This document shows positions 1 to 7,751 of a DNA stretch of 64,000 bases, one piece after another. This stretch comes from Micromonospora_G sp044458865 (GTDB taxonomy: Bacteria; Actinomycetota; Actinomycetes; Mycobacteriales; Micromonosporaceae), in NCBI RefSeq assembly GCF_044458865.1, contig NZ_JBITIH010000020.1:1-64000 (forward strand), written 5' to 3'. The number at the start of each line of letters is the position of its first letter. Position 1 is the stretch's first letter. Both the position numbers and the translations under genes were made by a program. The notes below the pieces were generated by a model. It was not told where the DNA came from and made no database searches. It worked only from the letters and a program-made list of their open reading frames with translations.

Positions 1-543
1 TCCAGGCCGACCGTGAAACGGTCTGACCTGGCAGGATGGGCAGGGTACGGCTACTGCGCCTCGCACTCGAGGTTCTTCTGGGGCCTGCGCCTGCACCTGG
101 TCTGCACCCCGTCCGGTCTGCCTGTCGCCTGGGCGCTCGCGACCCCGAAGGTCGACGAGCGGCAGGTCCTGACCGCGATCCTCGAACACGACCCAGACCT
201 CGTCACCGACCGCCCAGGCCTGCTGATCGTGGCCGACAAGGGATACGTCTCCGCCGAGTTGGACCGGTGGCTGACCGAACGTGGGGTCCGGTTGCTGCGA
301 CCGTCGTACCGCAACCGCACCCCACGCCCCGGCGAGCACCTACTCAAACCGATCCGCCAGCTCATCGAGTCGGTGAACGACACGTTGAAAGGCCAACTCG
401 ACCTCGAACTACACGGCGGCCGGAGCATCGAAGGCGTAGCCGCCAGGGTCGCGCAGCGACTCCTCGCGATGACCGCCGCCATCTGGCACAACCGGACCAC
501 CGGCCAACCCGTGACCAGGTCCCTGATCGCCTACGACCACTGA
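1..543 (+). CDS. IS982-type transposase, C-terminal part (cut by window edge)
   Basis: The reading frame is open from the first base, so the gene begins outside the window; a GTG at 13 is only an internal codon. About 180 residues remain. They show the layout of IS982-group DDE transposases: an aromatic SRFFWGLRLHLV-like segment, an ADKGY motif with a catalytic-type Asp, and a late Glu in the IESVNDTLKGQLDLE segment, followed by the usual HN and SLIAYDH tail. The ending looks complete, so the copy is probably intact at this side. The family assignment is from recalled family sequences. Whether the left half of the element is intact cannot be seen. Confidence 0.85.
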   Translation, partial: SRPTVKRSDLAGWAGYGYCASHSRFFWGLRLHLVCTPSGLPVAWALATPKVDERQVLTAILEHDPDLVTDRPGLLIVADKGYVSAELDRWLTERGVRLLRPSYRNRTPRPGEHLLKPIRQLIESVNDTLKGQLDLELHGGRSIEGVAARVAQRLLAMTAAIWHNRTTGQPVTRSLIAYDH

Positions 544-567
544 CCAGAGATAGGACTTACTCGTCTA
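1..567 (+). mobile_element. Right part of an IS982-like insertion sequence
   Basis: The element covers the transposase end plus a short noncoding tail. Its outer boundary is probably near 560-570, because the oppositely oriented DNA glycosylase frame stops at 565-567, inside or next to the last bases. Terminal inverted repeat and target duplication cannot be tested, as the left end is missing. Confidence 0.6.
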
Positions 568-1485
568 GAAGCGGGCGAAGGAGCGCAGCGGCATGCGCGG
601 GCCGAAACGGGGAGCGTGGACGCCGGCGGCGGCCAGCAGGAGGCAGACCCGTCCCCGGTGCCCGCGGAACGGCTCCAGCAGTTCGAGCATCCGGGCGTCG
701 TCCCCGCGCGCCTGCCCAGCCAGCGCCCAGCTCACCATGTTCGGAATGTGGTAGTCGCCCACGCTCACCGCGTCGGCGTCGCCGTAGCCGGTCCGGACCA
801 CCTCGGCGGCGGTCCACGGCCCGATCCCGACGATCGCGGTCAACCTCCGGGTCGCCTCGTCCGAGTCGGCGCACCGCTCCAGCCGGTCGGCGACCGCCGC
901 GGCCCGACGTAGCGTCTCGGCCCGGCGCTGCTCGACCCCGAACGGATGGAACACCCAGTACGGGGCGGACGCCAGCGCGGCCGGTTCCGGCGGGGTCCAG
1001 AGCGCGGACACCGGCCCCGGGGCAGGGGTGCCGAAGTGCCGGACGGTGGCCGCGTAGCCCCGGAACGCCTCCGTGCCGGTGACCTTCTGTTCCATGATCG
1101 TCCGAAGCAGTCGGGGAAAGACCTGCCCGGTACGGGGGATCCGCAGTCCCCGGTGGGCGTGGGCCAGCTCGGCCACCACCGGGTGGGTGGCGGCCAGCGC
1201 CGCGAACCCCGTCAGGTCGTCACGGAGTCCGGCGATCGCGTCGGCCCGGTCGAGCACCCACGGGGCACCGGGGCCGTAACCGGTCGCCAGCAACTCCCCG
1301 CCGGTACGCCGCAGCGCGAGCGTCGCCGGCCCGTCCGGCGTACGGGTGGCCCACCAGAACGCGCCGTCGACAAAACGGGCACACGGGTCGTGGTTACCCA
1401 TGGCGAGCAGTCCGACGGAGGCGGCCAGATGGTAGCCGTCGGGCGGGCGGAGGGTCCGCGTCGCCGCTGCTGCCGTTTCGGTCAC
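565..1485 (-). CDS. DNA-3-methyladenine glycosylase II / HhH-GPD family protein
   Basis: A 306-residue protein of the AlkA-like base-excision repair family, which cuts the N-glycosidic bond of alkylated bases. Visible marks are the segment around LLRTIMEQKVTGTEAFRG, the helix-hairpin-helix IVGIGPWTAAEVVRTGYGD with the catalytic-type Asp (DADAVSVGDYH), and a C-terminal helical tail. The frame continues upstream to 1917, but that extension is low-complexity and contains tandem repeats, so GTG at 1485 (VTETAAA) is preferred. The stop codon TAG at 565-567 lies at the junction with the IS982 element, so the last one or two residues may have been altered by the insertion. Confidence 0.8.
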   Translation of the reverse strand: MTETAAAATRTLRPPDGYHLAASVGLLAMGNHDPCARFVDGAFWWATRTPDGPATLALRRTGGELLATGYGPGAPWVLDRADAIAGLRDDLTGFAALAATHPVVAELAHAHRGLRIPRTGQVFPRLLRTIMEQKVTGTEAFRGYAATVRHFGTPAPGPVSALWTPPEPAALASAPYWVFHPFGVEQRRAETLRRAAAVADRLERCADSDEATRRLTAIVGIGPWTAAEVVRTGYGDADAVSVGDYHIPNMVSWALAGQARGDDARMLELLEPFRGHRGRVCLLLAAAGVHAPRFGPRMPLRSFARF

Positions 1486-1540
1486 CCGTTCACTCTGCCA
1501 CGCTCCGTCGTCCGCGAAGGGCCCGGGCGATCCCGGGCTG

Positions 1541-1594
1541 ACCTGGGCGAACACCGAAACCTGGGCGAACACCGAAACCTGGGCGAACATCGGA
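1541..1594. repeat. Three tandem copies of an 18-bp unit
   Basis: Units at 1541-1558, 1559-1576 and 1577-1594 (acctgggcgaacaccgaa). The first two are identical and the third has two changes. They lie between the glycosylase start and the next gene on the same strand, in a 329-bp stretch without a convincing gene. Confidence 0.9.
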
Positions 1595-1602
1595 AACGGG
1601 AA

Positions 1603-1634
1603 GGCACCGGGACGCCCGTGCGCGTCCCGGTGCC
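1603..1634 (-). terminator. Perfect 12-bp hairpin
   Basis: Arms 1603-1614 and 1623-1634 pair perfectly around an 8-nt loop. It lies about 180 bp downstream of the secreted-protein gene that stops at 1815, and upstream of the glycosylase. A terminator for the upstream gene pair is the simplest reading. The downstream T-run is weak, which is normal at this GC content. Confidence 0.5.
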
Positions 1635-1814
1635 GGTCTTGCCCGGAGCAGGTCGGCTGACCTGGCAGTGGTGCGCCGTCCTTCCTTGTCCGTCCGCTCG
1701 GTCGCGGGTCAGCCGTGGGATGGGTGGGGGACCTGATGACACACCGGTCGTGGAGGGGTGACTGACGGTGTGCCCACCTGCTCCGGGAAGTCGTTCCCGT
1801 CCGTCGATGGTCGG

Positions 1815-2843
1815 CTACCGGGTGACGGTCAACCGGATCACGTCGAAGGCGGGGATCTGGTTCGCCCGCTGCATCATCGGCACCCGGTGTGAACCGTCGC
1901 CGGCCCAGGAGGCGCACTGCGCCTCACCGGCGGCAGGCAGACCGGGCACGGTCACCGTGACCTCGTCGGCCTGGGCGCCACCCTTGCCGTCCTCGGTCGC
2001 CACGAAGAACGCCGGCACCGGCGCCGGGTCCGGTGCGCTCCGGTCGCTGGTCAGCATCCGACAGGCGGTGTGGAAGTGGCCACGGACCAGGCCGTCCTCG
2101 GTCAGGAACGAGCTCTCCTTGTAGTAGCCGCCCTGACCGGCCGCGAGGAACCGGTCCCGGACCAGGTTGCGGGTGCTGACCCGGATCGTGAACGACTGGT
2201 TGATCCGGACTCGGCGCGGCGCCTGGGTGATCAGCAGCGACGGGTTGTCCTCGGCGGTGCCGACCTCACCGAACTCGGTGCTGACGCAGCGGTCGCCGTT
2301 CTGGAAACCGTCGTGCGGCTGCTTCCGGCTCTGCTCGCAACTGTTGCCGAGGATCTCCAGCGGGGCGCCCGGGTTGGCCGGGTTGCCGACCGGGGGAGCG
2401 CTGCTCGACGTACCGGGGCGGGGGGTGCAGTTGCGACCCCGGTTGCGGTCCTGCTGACGGTTCTGCGAGCCGGCGATCAGCGGCTCCTGCCCGTCGCCGG
2501 GGTGCTGGATCGAGCCGTGGTCGTGGTAGGCCGCCGCGGTGTTGGAGGGGTTCGGCACGCCGCCGGTGGGGGCCGGGCTGCCGGGGTTGAGGGTGGCCGC
2601 CGGTGCGCTCGCCCCGGGAGAGGCGCTCGCCCCGGGGGGTGTCGTGGGCCGGGCGGGGGTGGTCGCCGGCGGGCAGAAGTTGTTACGGGGGCGCCAGCCG
2701 AGCGTGCCCGCGGAGGAGACCTGGGTGACCGCGACGATTCCGCCGAAGACGACCAACGTGGAGAGTACGGCGATCAGCCGGGTACGGCGGGGCGGTCGGT
2801 TCGACCGGCGCTGCCGAGAGCTGCGGGCGGGGGTGTCGTTCAC
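1815..2843 (-). CDS. Secreted or membrane-anchored Pro-rich protein of unknown function
   Basis: A 342-residue protein. A basic N-terminus (RRSNRPPRRTR) precedes one hydrophobic helix (LIAVLSTLVVFGGIVAVTQV). A long Pro/Ala/Ser/Thr linker follows, then a C-terminal domain of about 200 residues with four or more Cys (NSCEQSRKQ, GDRCVSTEFG, HTACRML, AQCASW), which would suit disulfides outside the cell. The GTG at 2843 sits 8 nt after an AGAGG ribosome site; an earlier in-frame GTG at 2852 overlaps that site. It lies 28 bp downstream of the DUF4142 gene on the same strand, so the two are probably co-transcribed. No function recognised. Confidence 0.7.
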   Translation of the reverse strand: MNDTPARSSRQRRSNRPPRRTRLIAVLSTLVVFGGIVAVTQVSSAGTLGWRPRNNFCPPATTPARPTTPPGASASPGASAPAATLNPGSPAPTGGVPNPSNTAAAYHDHGSIQHPGDGQEPLIAGSQNRQQDRNRGRNCTPRPGTSSSAPPVGNPANPGAPLEILGNSCEQSRKQPHDGFQNGDRCVSTEFGEVGTAEDNPSLLITQAPRRVRINQSFTIRVSTRNLVRDRFLAAGQGGYYKESSFLTEDGLVRGHFHTACRMLTSDRSAPDPAPVPAFFVATEDGKGGAQADEVTVTVPGLPAAGEAQCASWAGDGSHRVPMMQRANQIPAFDVIRLTVTR

Positions 2844-2871
2844 GTGGAGCACCTCTTCCTTCGAGGGTTGA

Positions 2872-3804
2872 TCAGCGGGGGCGGATCAGGCGGACCATGC
2901 TGTAGGCACCGGCGATCAGCGCGGCCAGCAGCACGAGCCAGACGACGGTCGGGTTGACGCCACCGGTGGCGGCGCGGGTGTCGACTCCACTGAGGAGCGA
3001 GCCGGTGCCGCCCACGACGGCCGCTGCCGCGGCGGCCGGGGCGGGGGCGGGGGGCAGCGGAAGCCGTTCGTAGTCGACCAGGCCGGTGCTCTCCAACAGC
3101 GTGATGTGGGTGAGGACGAACGCGTTGGCCTGTGCGGCGAGTTCGCGGACGACCTCGTTCCGGGTGCCGGCGCGTACGGCGCCGATCGCCGGGAAGATCT
3201 TGCCGTGGGCCGCCCGCAGCCGCTCCACGAAGACCAGGTCGAACTGGGGGCCGGTGGCGCGCTGCATCTCCGCCAGCCAACCCTTCTGTTCGGGGGTCGG
3301 TTCGGTGGGCAGGGCCACGCCGAGCTTGGCCGCCGCCTTGTTCACCAGGTCGTCCAGGGTCATGTGCTGCGGGCCGATCTTGCCGCCGACCTCACGGACC
3401 CTGGTGGACGCGCCCTTGGCGACCGCCATGTCGCTGGCCGGCATCTCCCAGAGCCCGGCCAGCTTGACCTTGACCAGCAGGTCCCGGTCGGCTGGCCCGA
3501 CCGGCCCGGCGGCGGACGCCTTGGCGGGCATCTCCGCGAGCGGATTCGGCACCTCGCCGCTGACCGGGCCGCCCGACGGGTGCGCGGCCACCGGTCCGTA
3601 CACCAGTGCCGGTGGCACCGCGTGTGCCGGCATCGGCTGGGGCGCCCGTACCGGCTGGGCCTGCGTCGACTGGCCGCCGAGCACGGCGGCCGAGGCCGCC
3701 ACCGGGGCGCCGAGCACGCCGCCGAGCAGCGCACCCGCAATTCCGGTGATCAGCGCAAACGGCCAGTTCGATCCGCTCCGGGAACGTGGCGGTGCGGTCG
3801 ACAT
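2872..3804 (-). CDS. DUF4142 domain protein, exported and membrane-anchored
   Basis: A 310-residue protein. An N-terminal hydrophobic segment (FALITGIAGALLGGVLGAPVAASAAVL) acts as a signal or anchor. A Pro/Ala spacer leads to a helical DUF4142 domain (from LLVKVKLAGLWEMPASDMAVAKG to LAAQANAFVLTHITLLESTGLV), a family related to ferritin-like bundles and of unknown function. A last transmembrane helix (VVWLVLLAALIAGAYSMVRLI) ends in a basic tail. ATG 3804 follows a strong GGGGGAGG site at 7 nt; the upstream TTG at 3825 lies before that site. First gene of a two-gene unit. Confidence 0.8.
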   Translation of the reverse strand: MSTAPPRSRSGSNWPFALITGIAGALLGGVLGAPVAASAAVLGGQSTQAQPVRAPQPMPAHAVPPALVYGPVAAHPSGGPVSGEVPNPLAEMPAKASAAGPVGPADRDLLVKVKLAGLWEMPASDMAVAKGASTRVREVGGKIGPQHMTLDDLVNKAAAKLGVALPTEPTPEQKGWLAEMQRATGPQFDLVFVERLRAAHGKIFPAIGAVRAGTRNEVVRELAAQANAFVLTHITLLESTGLVDYERLPLPPAPAPAAAAAAVVGGTGSLLSGVDTRAATGGVNPTVVWLVLLAALIAGAYSMVRLIRPR

Positions 3805-4017
3805 GGGCTCACCTCCCCCTGACAATCAACAAATCTTCGACTGCCCGGAAACCGTACGGATCGCATTGTCCAACCGTCAATCCGGGGTCAACAAGATAGG
3901 GAACTCTTAGGTCTTACTTAACAGGAACTTATGTTGGCGAAGGTCAACCGCAAGCATCGGCCGTTCGACTGGTGGGTGCGGTTCAATGCCCAGGCCACAA
4001 GGATGGTCAGGGTCGCC
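3805..4017. other. Intergenic region between divergent genes
   Basis: Part of a 336-bp divergent gap. It is less GC-rich than the surroundings (for example around 3895-3935, aactcttaggtcttacttaa) and should hold the promoter for the leftward DUF4142 unit, but no hexamer pair is convincing. No reading frame looks coding. Confidence 0.4.
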
Positions 4018-4057
4018 TTGACTTTTGCGCCCGGGCTACCATACTGGCTGGTAGCCC
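4018..4057 (+). promoter_or_regulatory. Promoter with a 9-bp palindrome over the -10 box
   Basis: TTGACT at 4018-4023, a 16-bp spacer and CATACT at 4040-4045 form a sigma-70-like promoter for the electron-transfer gene at 4141. A perfect inverted repeat (4033-4041 and 4049-4057, 7-nt spacer) overlaps the -10 box, where a bound repressor would block transcription. The regulator is unknown. Confidence 0.5.
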
Positions 4058-4140
4058 AGATTCATATAGACACCAGGCGTTGGGTTGGTTTCCCTCTGTA
4101 ACTCTCGACCGGTGCCACCCGGAATAGGAGGACCGCAGGC

Positions 4141-5082
4141 GTGCGTAGTGCGCAGGAAAGCGTGCATCTCATCGCCGCGACCGTGGGATTTATTTCATTC
4201 TTCCTGCTCTGGCTCGCGGTGCTGTCCGGCCTGGTCCTGCGCAACGGCTGGGCGCTCACCCGGATACGACACTCGACCGCTCATGCCACGCACTCCACGA
4301 TCGCCCTGCTCGGGCTCTGCCTCGGGCTCGTGCACGGCTTTGCCCAGCTCGCGTCCCCCGGTGGCCCGGTCCGGCTGGTCGACCAGTTCGTCCCCTTCCT
4401 CAACCCGACCGACCCGATCGGCATCGGCGTCGGCACGGTGGCGCTGGAACTGATGGTGGCCACCACGCTCTCCGTACTGGTCCAGAGGCGGCTGGGATAC
4501 ACCCGGTGGCGGGCGCTGCACGCGTTGACGTACGTCGCGTTCATGCTGCTCGTCGCACACGTGCTGATCTCCGGATCGGATGTCGGGCCGCCCGTCGTCT
4601 GGGGCAGCGTGCTGGTGGCCTGGCTCTCCACCGTGGCGGTGTGGATCACGACCACTCCGTGGATCAGTGACCTCCGCCGTGACCTCGGCGACCGGTTCAC
4701 CTCCCGCCGACACGGGCAGGAGATCGCCGTCGACGTGGACGCGAACCGGTGCGCCCGGTTCGGCTTCTGCGAACACGAGGCACCGGACGTCTTCACTCTG
4801 CGCGGTGACGGACGGCTGGCGTACAAGGCCATGGTGTCGGGCGACCAGACCAACGCGGTGCTCCGTGCCGTCGAGGTCTGCCCGGCGCGGGCGATTACCC
4901 TCAACCGGGTGCCGACCACCGTGCTCACCCCGCTGCCGGTCGAGCGGGATCCCGATGTGGACGCAGACACCGGGATCGACCGGCCCACCCGCGCCGGACG
5001 CCGTCCCCGGCCCCGTCCCGGCCCCGGGTCCGTGCCCTCGGCCAGCGGCACGGGGGTGCACCGACGCGACGGTGGGTCGTGA
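4141..5082 (+). CDS. Ferric-reductase-like membrane domain fused to a ferredoxin
   Basis: A 313-residue fusion. The N-terminal half has about five or six membrane helices with histidines suited to haem (SAQESVHLIAA, HATHSTIALLGLCLGLVHG, ALHALTYVAFMLLVAHVLI), like the ferric reductase transmembrane family. The C-terminal half (after about residue 195) is a small ferredoxin: CARFGFC, then VEVCPARAI, three or four Cys typical of [3Fe-4S]/[4Fe-4S] partners of P450-type reductases. A charged Pro/Arg-rich tail ends the protein. GTG 4141 follows AGGAGG at 9 nt. The gene overlaps the next by GTGA, so translation is coupled. A role in moving electrons from the ferredoxin into membrane haem is inferred. 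Confidence 0.75.
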   Translation: MRSAQESVHLIAATVGFISFFLLWLAVLSGLVLRNGWALTRIRHSTAHATHSTIALLGLCLGLVHGFAQLASPGGPVRLVDQFVPFLNPTDPIGIGVGTVALELMVATTLSVLVQRRLGYTRWRALHALTYVAFMLLVAHVLISGSDVGPPVVWGSVLVAWLSTVAVWITTTPWISDLRRDLGDRFTSRRHGQEIAVDVDANRCARFGFCEHEAPDVFTLRGDGRLAYKAMVSGDQTNAVLRAVEVCPARAITLNRVPTTVLTPLPVERDPDVDADTGIDRPTRAGRRPRPRPGPGSVPSASGTGVHRRDGGS

Positions 5083-6404
5083 GGCGGCGACGTGCGCCAC
5101 GCTCGGCGTACGACCGGGTGGTGGTGGTCGGCGCGGGTCGGGCCGGAGTGGCCGCCGCCGAGGAACTGCGCCGCGCCGGTTTCCGTGGCGAGGTACGGGT
5201 GCTCGGCGACGAACCGGGCGCCCCGTACGACCGACCGGCCTGCTCGAAGGGACTGCTCACCGGAGACCGGCGCCCCAGCGACGTACGGATGCCGGTGCTC
5301 GACGGCGCCGAGATCGACTGGCACCTCGGCCGTCGGGCGGTGCACCTCGACCCGGACGCCCGGATCGTCACCACCGACACCGGTGAGCGCTTCGGATACG
5401 ACGGACTGGTGATCGCCACCGGTGCCCGAGCCGCGTTGCCGCGCGACTGGCCGGAGGGCGAGCCGGGGCTGCACACCCTGCGCACGCTCACCGACGCCTG
5501 GGCGCTGCGCGGTGCCCTGCGCGACGCCCAGCGGGTGGTGGTGATCGGGGCCGGGCTCACCGGCTGCGAGGTCGCGTCCGCCGTCCGCACCCTGGCCCGC
5601 GACTGCGTACTGGTCGACTCGTCGCCGTACGTCCTCGGCCGTGCCGTCGGTGAGACGGTCGGCCGCCTGGTCACCAAGGAGGTGGCCCGCGACGGGGTGC
5701 AGTTGCGGCTCGGCCGTCGGGTCACCGGCCTGAACCGGCGTCGCCGAGGCTGGCTGGTGGAGCTCGACGACGGCGACGAACTCCTCGCCGACCTGGTCGT
5801 GACCACCACCGGGGAGCGACCCGACGTCGACTGGCTCGACGGTACCGGGATCGACGTCAGCGACGGGGTGCGCTGCGACGAGAGCCTGCGGGTGCTCGGC
5901 GTCGAGGGCGTGGTCGCCGCCGGCACCGTCGCCCGCTGGCCGAACCTCCGTTACTCCGCCCGGCCGCGCCGGTACGGGCAGTGGATCGCGGCACTCCAGC
6001 AGGGGCGAGCCGCCGCGCACACCCTGCTCGCCGGTGATCGCGAGGTGCCGCCGGTGACCGTGGTGCCGAGGTTCTGGTCCGACCAGTACGGGCTGCGCAT
6101 CCAGGTCTGCGGCGAGCTTCCCGAGCACGCCGAGGTGATGGTCACCGAGTTGCGACCCGGTCGTCGGGACGTGGCCCGGGCCGGTGTGCTGGTCGGCTAC
6201 CACGATGACGGCCGACTCGTCGGTCTGGTCGCGGTCAACGCGCCGCACGCCTTCACCTCCATCACCCGATCCATGCTCGCCACCACCACGGTCACCGTGC
6301 CGACCCGCGCCACCGCACCGGTCACCGCGACCGCCGCCGTACCGGCCGCCGCCGAGGTGCCGGTTCCCGCGTCGGCCGCCCGGCGGCTCGCCGAGGCGAG
6401 CTGA
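5079..6404 (+). CDS. FAD-dependent ferredoxin reductase
   Basis: A 441-residue pyridine-nucleotide-disulfide-type oxidoreductase of the rhodocoxin/putidaredoxin reductase group. It has an N-terminal FAD site (VVVVGAGRAGVAAAEELRRAG), the DRPACSKGLL segment typical of ferredoxin reductases, a second nucleotide site for NAD(P)H (VVVIGAGLTGCEVAS), and the GVVAAGTVAR segment near residue 280 that closes the FAD site. The C-terminal 50 residues are an Ala/Thr/Pro-rich tail not needed for the fold. Its 4-bp overlap with the upstream membrane-ferredoxin fusion argues that it reduces that ferredoxin. Confidence 0.85.
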   Translation: MRRRRAPRSAYDRVVVVGAGRAGVAAAEELRRAGFRGEVRVLGDEPGAPYDRPACSKGLLTGDRRPSDVRMPVLDGAEIDWHLGRRAVHLDPDARIVTTDTGERFGYDGLVIATGARAALPRDWPEGEPGLHTLRTLTDAWALRGALRDAQRVVVIGAGLTGCEVASAVRTLARDCVLVDSSPYVLGRAVGETVGRLVTKEVARDGVQLRLGRRVTGLNRRRRGWLVELDDGDELLADLVVTTTGERPDVDWLDGTGIDVSDGVRCDESLRVLGVEGVVAAGTVARWPNLRYSARPRRYGQWIAALQQGRAAAHTLLAGDREVPPVTVVPRFWSDQYGLRIQVCGELPEHAEVMVTELRPGRRDVARAGVLVGYHDDGRLVGLVAVNAPHAFTSITRSMLATTTVTVPTRATAPVTATAAVPAAAEVPVPASAARRLAEAS

Positions 6405-6414
6405 CCGGGAACGT

Positions 6415-6471
6415 CCCCCGGGCGCCGGCCGGCCGCGCCCGTACGGCAACGGCCGGCCGACGCGTCGGGGG
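6415..6471. terminator. Imperfect long hairpin between convergent genes
   Basis: About 20 nt on each side pair with few mismatches (cccccgg... against ...cgggggg), with an inner GGCCGGCC stem. It sits between the stops of the reductase gene (6404) and the lipoprotein gene (6479) and can serve both. Confidence 0.55.
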
Positions 6472-6478
6472 CCACCGG

Positions 6479-7141
6479 TCAGTACGAGTACGCGTCGCCG
6501 CCGGTGCTCTCGGCGGCACCGCCCTCGCCCTCGACCGGCGGCGGGGGAACCGCCTTCGGGGTGCCCTCGGGCAGGCAGCTCAGGTTCTTCTTGCCGTCGG
6601 GGGCGACGACGAACCAGGTACCACCGACGCCCTGGCCCTTCCACTGGCCCGGCTTCAGGTCGCCGACGTAGCGGTAGAGCGGCCAGCCGCCGAGGGTGAG
6701 CTGACGGGTGCCGTCCTCCCGGGTCACCTCGCCGACCTTTTCCTCCTCGACACCGGTCAGTTCGGTGTTGCCGTCGGTCACCGCCGGCGGCCAGACCCGG
6801 GCGCAGTCACCATTACAGTTCGTGGTCGGCGGATTCGCCGAGTCCTTGTCGAACCGGTAGAGGATCCAGCCCTTCTGGTCGGTTACCACCGAGCCCATTT
6901 TGGCGACCTTCTTGGCGATCAACTGCGTGGTGAGAGGGACGTTCGCCGGGGGCTTGGCCGGAGACGCGGAGGCTTCGGGAGTGGGCGAAGCCGCAGCCGC
7001 CACCTCGGCATTCGCCACCGGCTCCGGGTCGGCGGCCTGGGTTCCGTCGTACCCGGCCGGAGCGCAAGCCGTCAGGGCGGCGATCGCGGTCATTGCAGCC
7101 AGCGTGCTCGCAACGGTGACGGTTCGCTTCATCAGTGCCAC
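6479..7141 (-). CDS. Lipoprotein with Lipoprotein_15-type secreted repeats
   Basis: A 220-residue lipoprotein. The signal peptide ends in a lipobox (ALTAC, Cys near 26). An Ala/Pro/Ser linker precedes two copies of the secreted repeat of unknown function (PF03640-like): GWILYRFDKDSANPPTTNC with NCNGDCARVWPP, and GGWPLYRYVGDLKPGQW followed by TWFVVAPDG. The C-terminus is acidic and Gly-rich. GTG 7141 is 4 nt after a GAGGAGG site and ATG 7132 is 13 nt after it; either could be used. It converges on the ferric-reductase/ferredoxin pair. The family's role is not established; redox or metal work at the membrane is inference. Confidence 0.75.
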   Translation of the reverse strand: MALMKRTVTVASTLAAMTAIAALTACAPAGYDGTQAADPEPVANAEVAAAASPTPEASASPAKPPANVPLTTQLIAKKVAKMGSVVTDQKGWILYRFDKDSANPPTTNCNGDCARVWPPAVTDGNTELTGVEEEKVGEVTREDGTRQLTLGGWPLYRYVGDLKPGQWKGQGVGGTWFVVAPDGKKNLSCLPEGTPKAVPPPPVEGEGGAAESTGGDAYSY

Positions 7142-7328
7142 GTGTCCTCCTCAGCTTGGCTGGTCACCCGGAAGTACGGGGAGTCGCGCCGAGCGGATGA
7201 GTGATTCACCGTGGACAATTTCACAGCAGGTGGGTTGAACTGTCGCGCGCGATTTCCCGTACCGCGGCGCGCGGCGGGGCGCGGACCACCACGCCGGTGC
7301 GGGGGTGACGAGGGAGGGCCCGGATCGG

Positions 7329-7340
7329 TAGCGTCCCAGC
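7329..7340 (+). promoter_or_regulatory. Leaderless-type -10 box (TAGCGT) before the GIY-YIG gene
   Basis: TAGCGT at 7329-7334 is followed by 6 nt and then ATG 7341. That distance puts the transcription start at the start codon. No ribosome site is present. The match is to the TANNNT pattern of actinobacterial leaderless genes. Confidence 0.5.
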
Positions 7341-7748
7341 ATGCTCAACCTCACCCGTGACGATCTGCTGGCCGGTTTCACCGCCGCCCAGCCGTACACC
7401 ATCGAAGCCGTCGCCGACGCTCCCAGCTCGCCCGGCGTGCACGTGGTCGTCGACGGTGGCGCGGTCGTCTACGTCGGCTGGACCGGCAACCTGCGGCGCC
7501 GGCTCCGCCAGCACCTCACCGGCAGCCGCGGCTCGTCGCCACTGCACGACCAGGTCGGCCAGATTCTCGACACCCCGGGCAGTGCGGCGCCGGCCGCCGA
7601 CATCGCCGAGTGGCTCGGCCGCTGCACGGTCCGCTGGCAGGAGACCGAGAACCCCGGGGGTACGAAGGACGCGCTGGTCGTGGCGTTGCACCCGTGCTTC
7701 AACCGGCAGGTGCCCCGGCAGCGCAGGGCACCCGCCGGTCGGGTCTGA
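7341..7748 (+). CDS. GIY-YIG domain protein
   Basis: A 135-residue protein with a compact GIY-YIG-like core: GVHVVVDGGAVVYVGWTGNLRRRLRQHL (GVH/YVG in place of GIY/YIG, then the conserved Arg). The domain makes nicks or double-strand breaks in nucleases such as UvrC and Slx1. A catalytic Glu expected later in the domain may be in AEWLGRCTVRWQETENP. No DNA-binding extension is visible, as in many small stand-alone members. It converges on the SDR gene with a 3-bp gap. Confidence 0.7.
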   Translation: MLNLTRDDLLAGFTAAQPYTIEAVADAPSSPGVHVVVDGGAVVYVGWTGNLRRRLRQHLTGSRGSSPLHDQVGQILDTPGSAAPAADIAEWLGRCTVRWQETENPGGTKDALVVALHPCFNRQVPRQRRAPAGRV

Positions 7749-7751
7749 CAG

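Noticed and set aside
4281..6644. A 787-residue minus-strand frame
   Set aside because: Antisense shadow of the ferric-reductase/ferredoxin and reductase genes.
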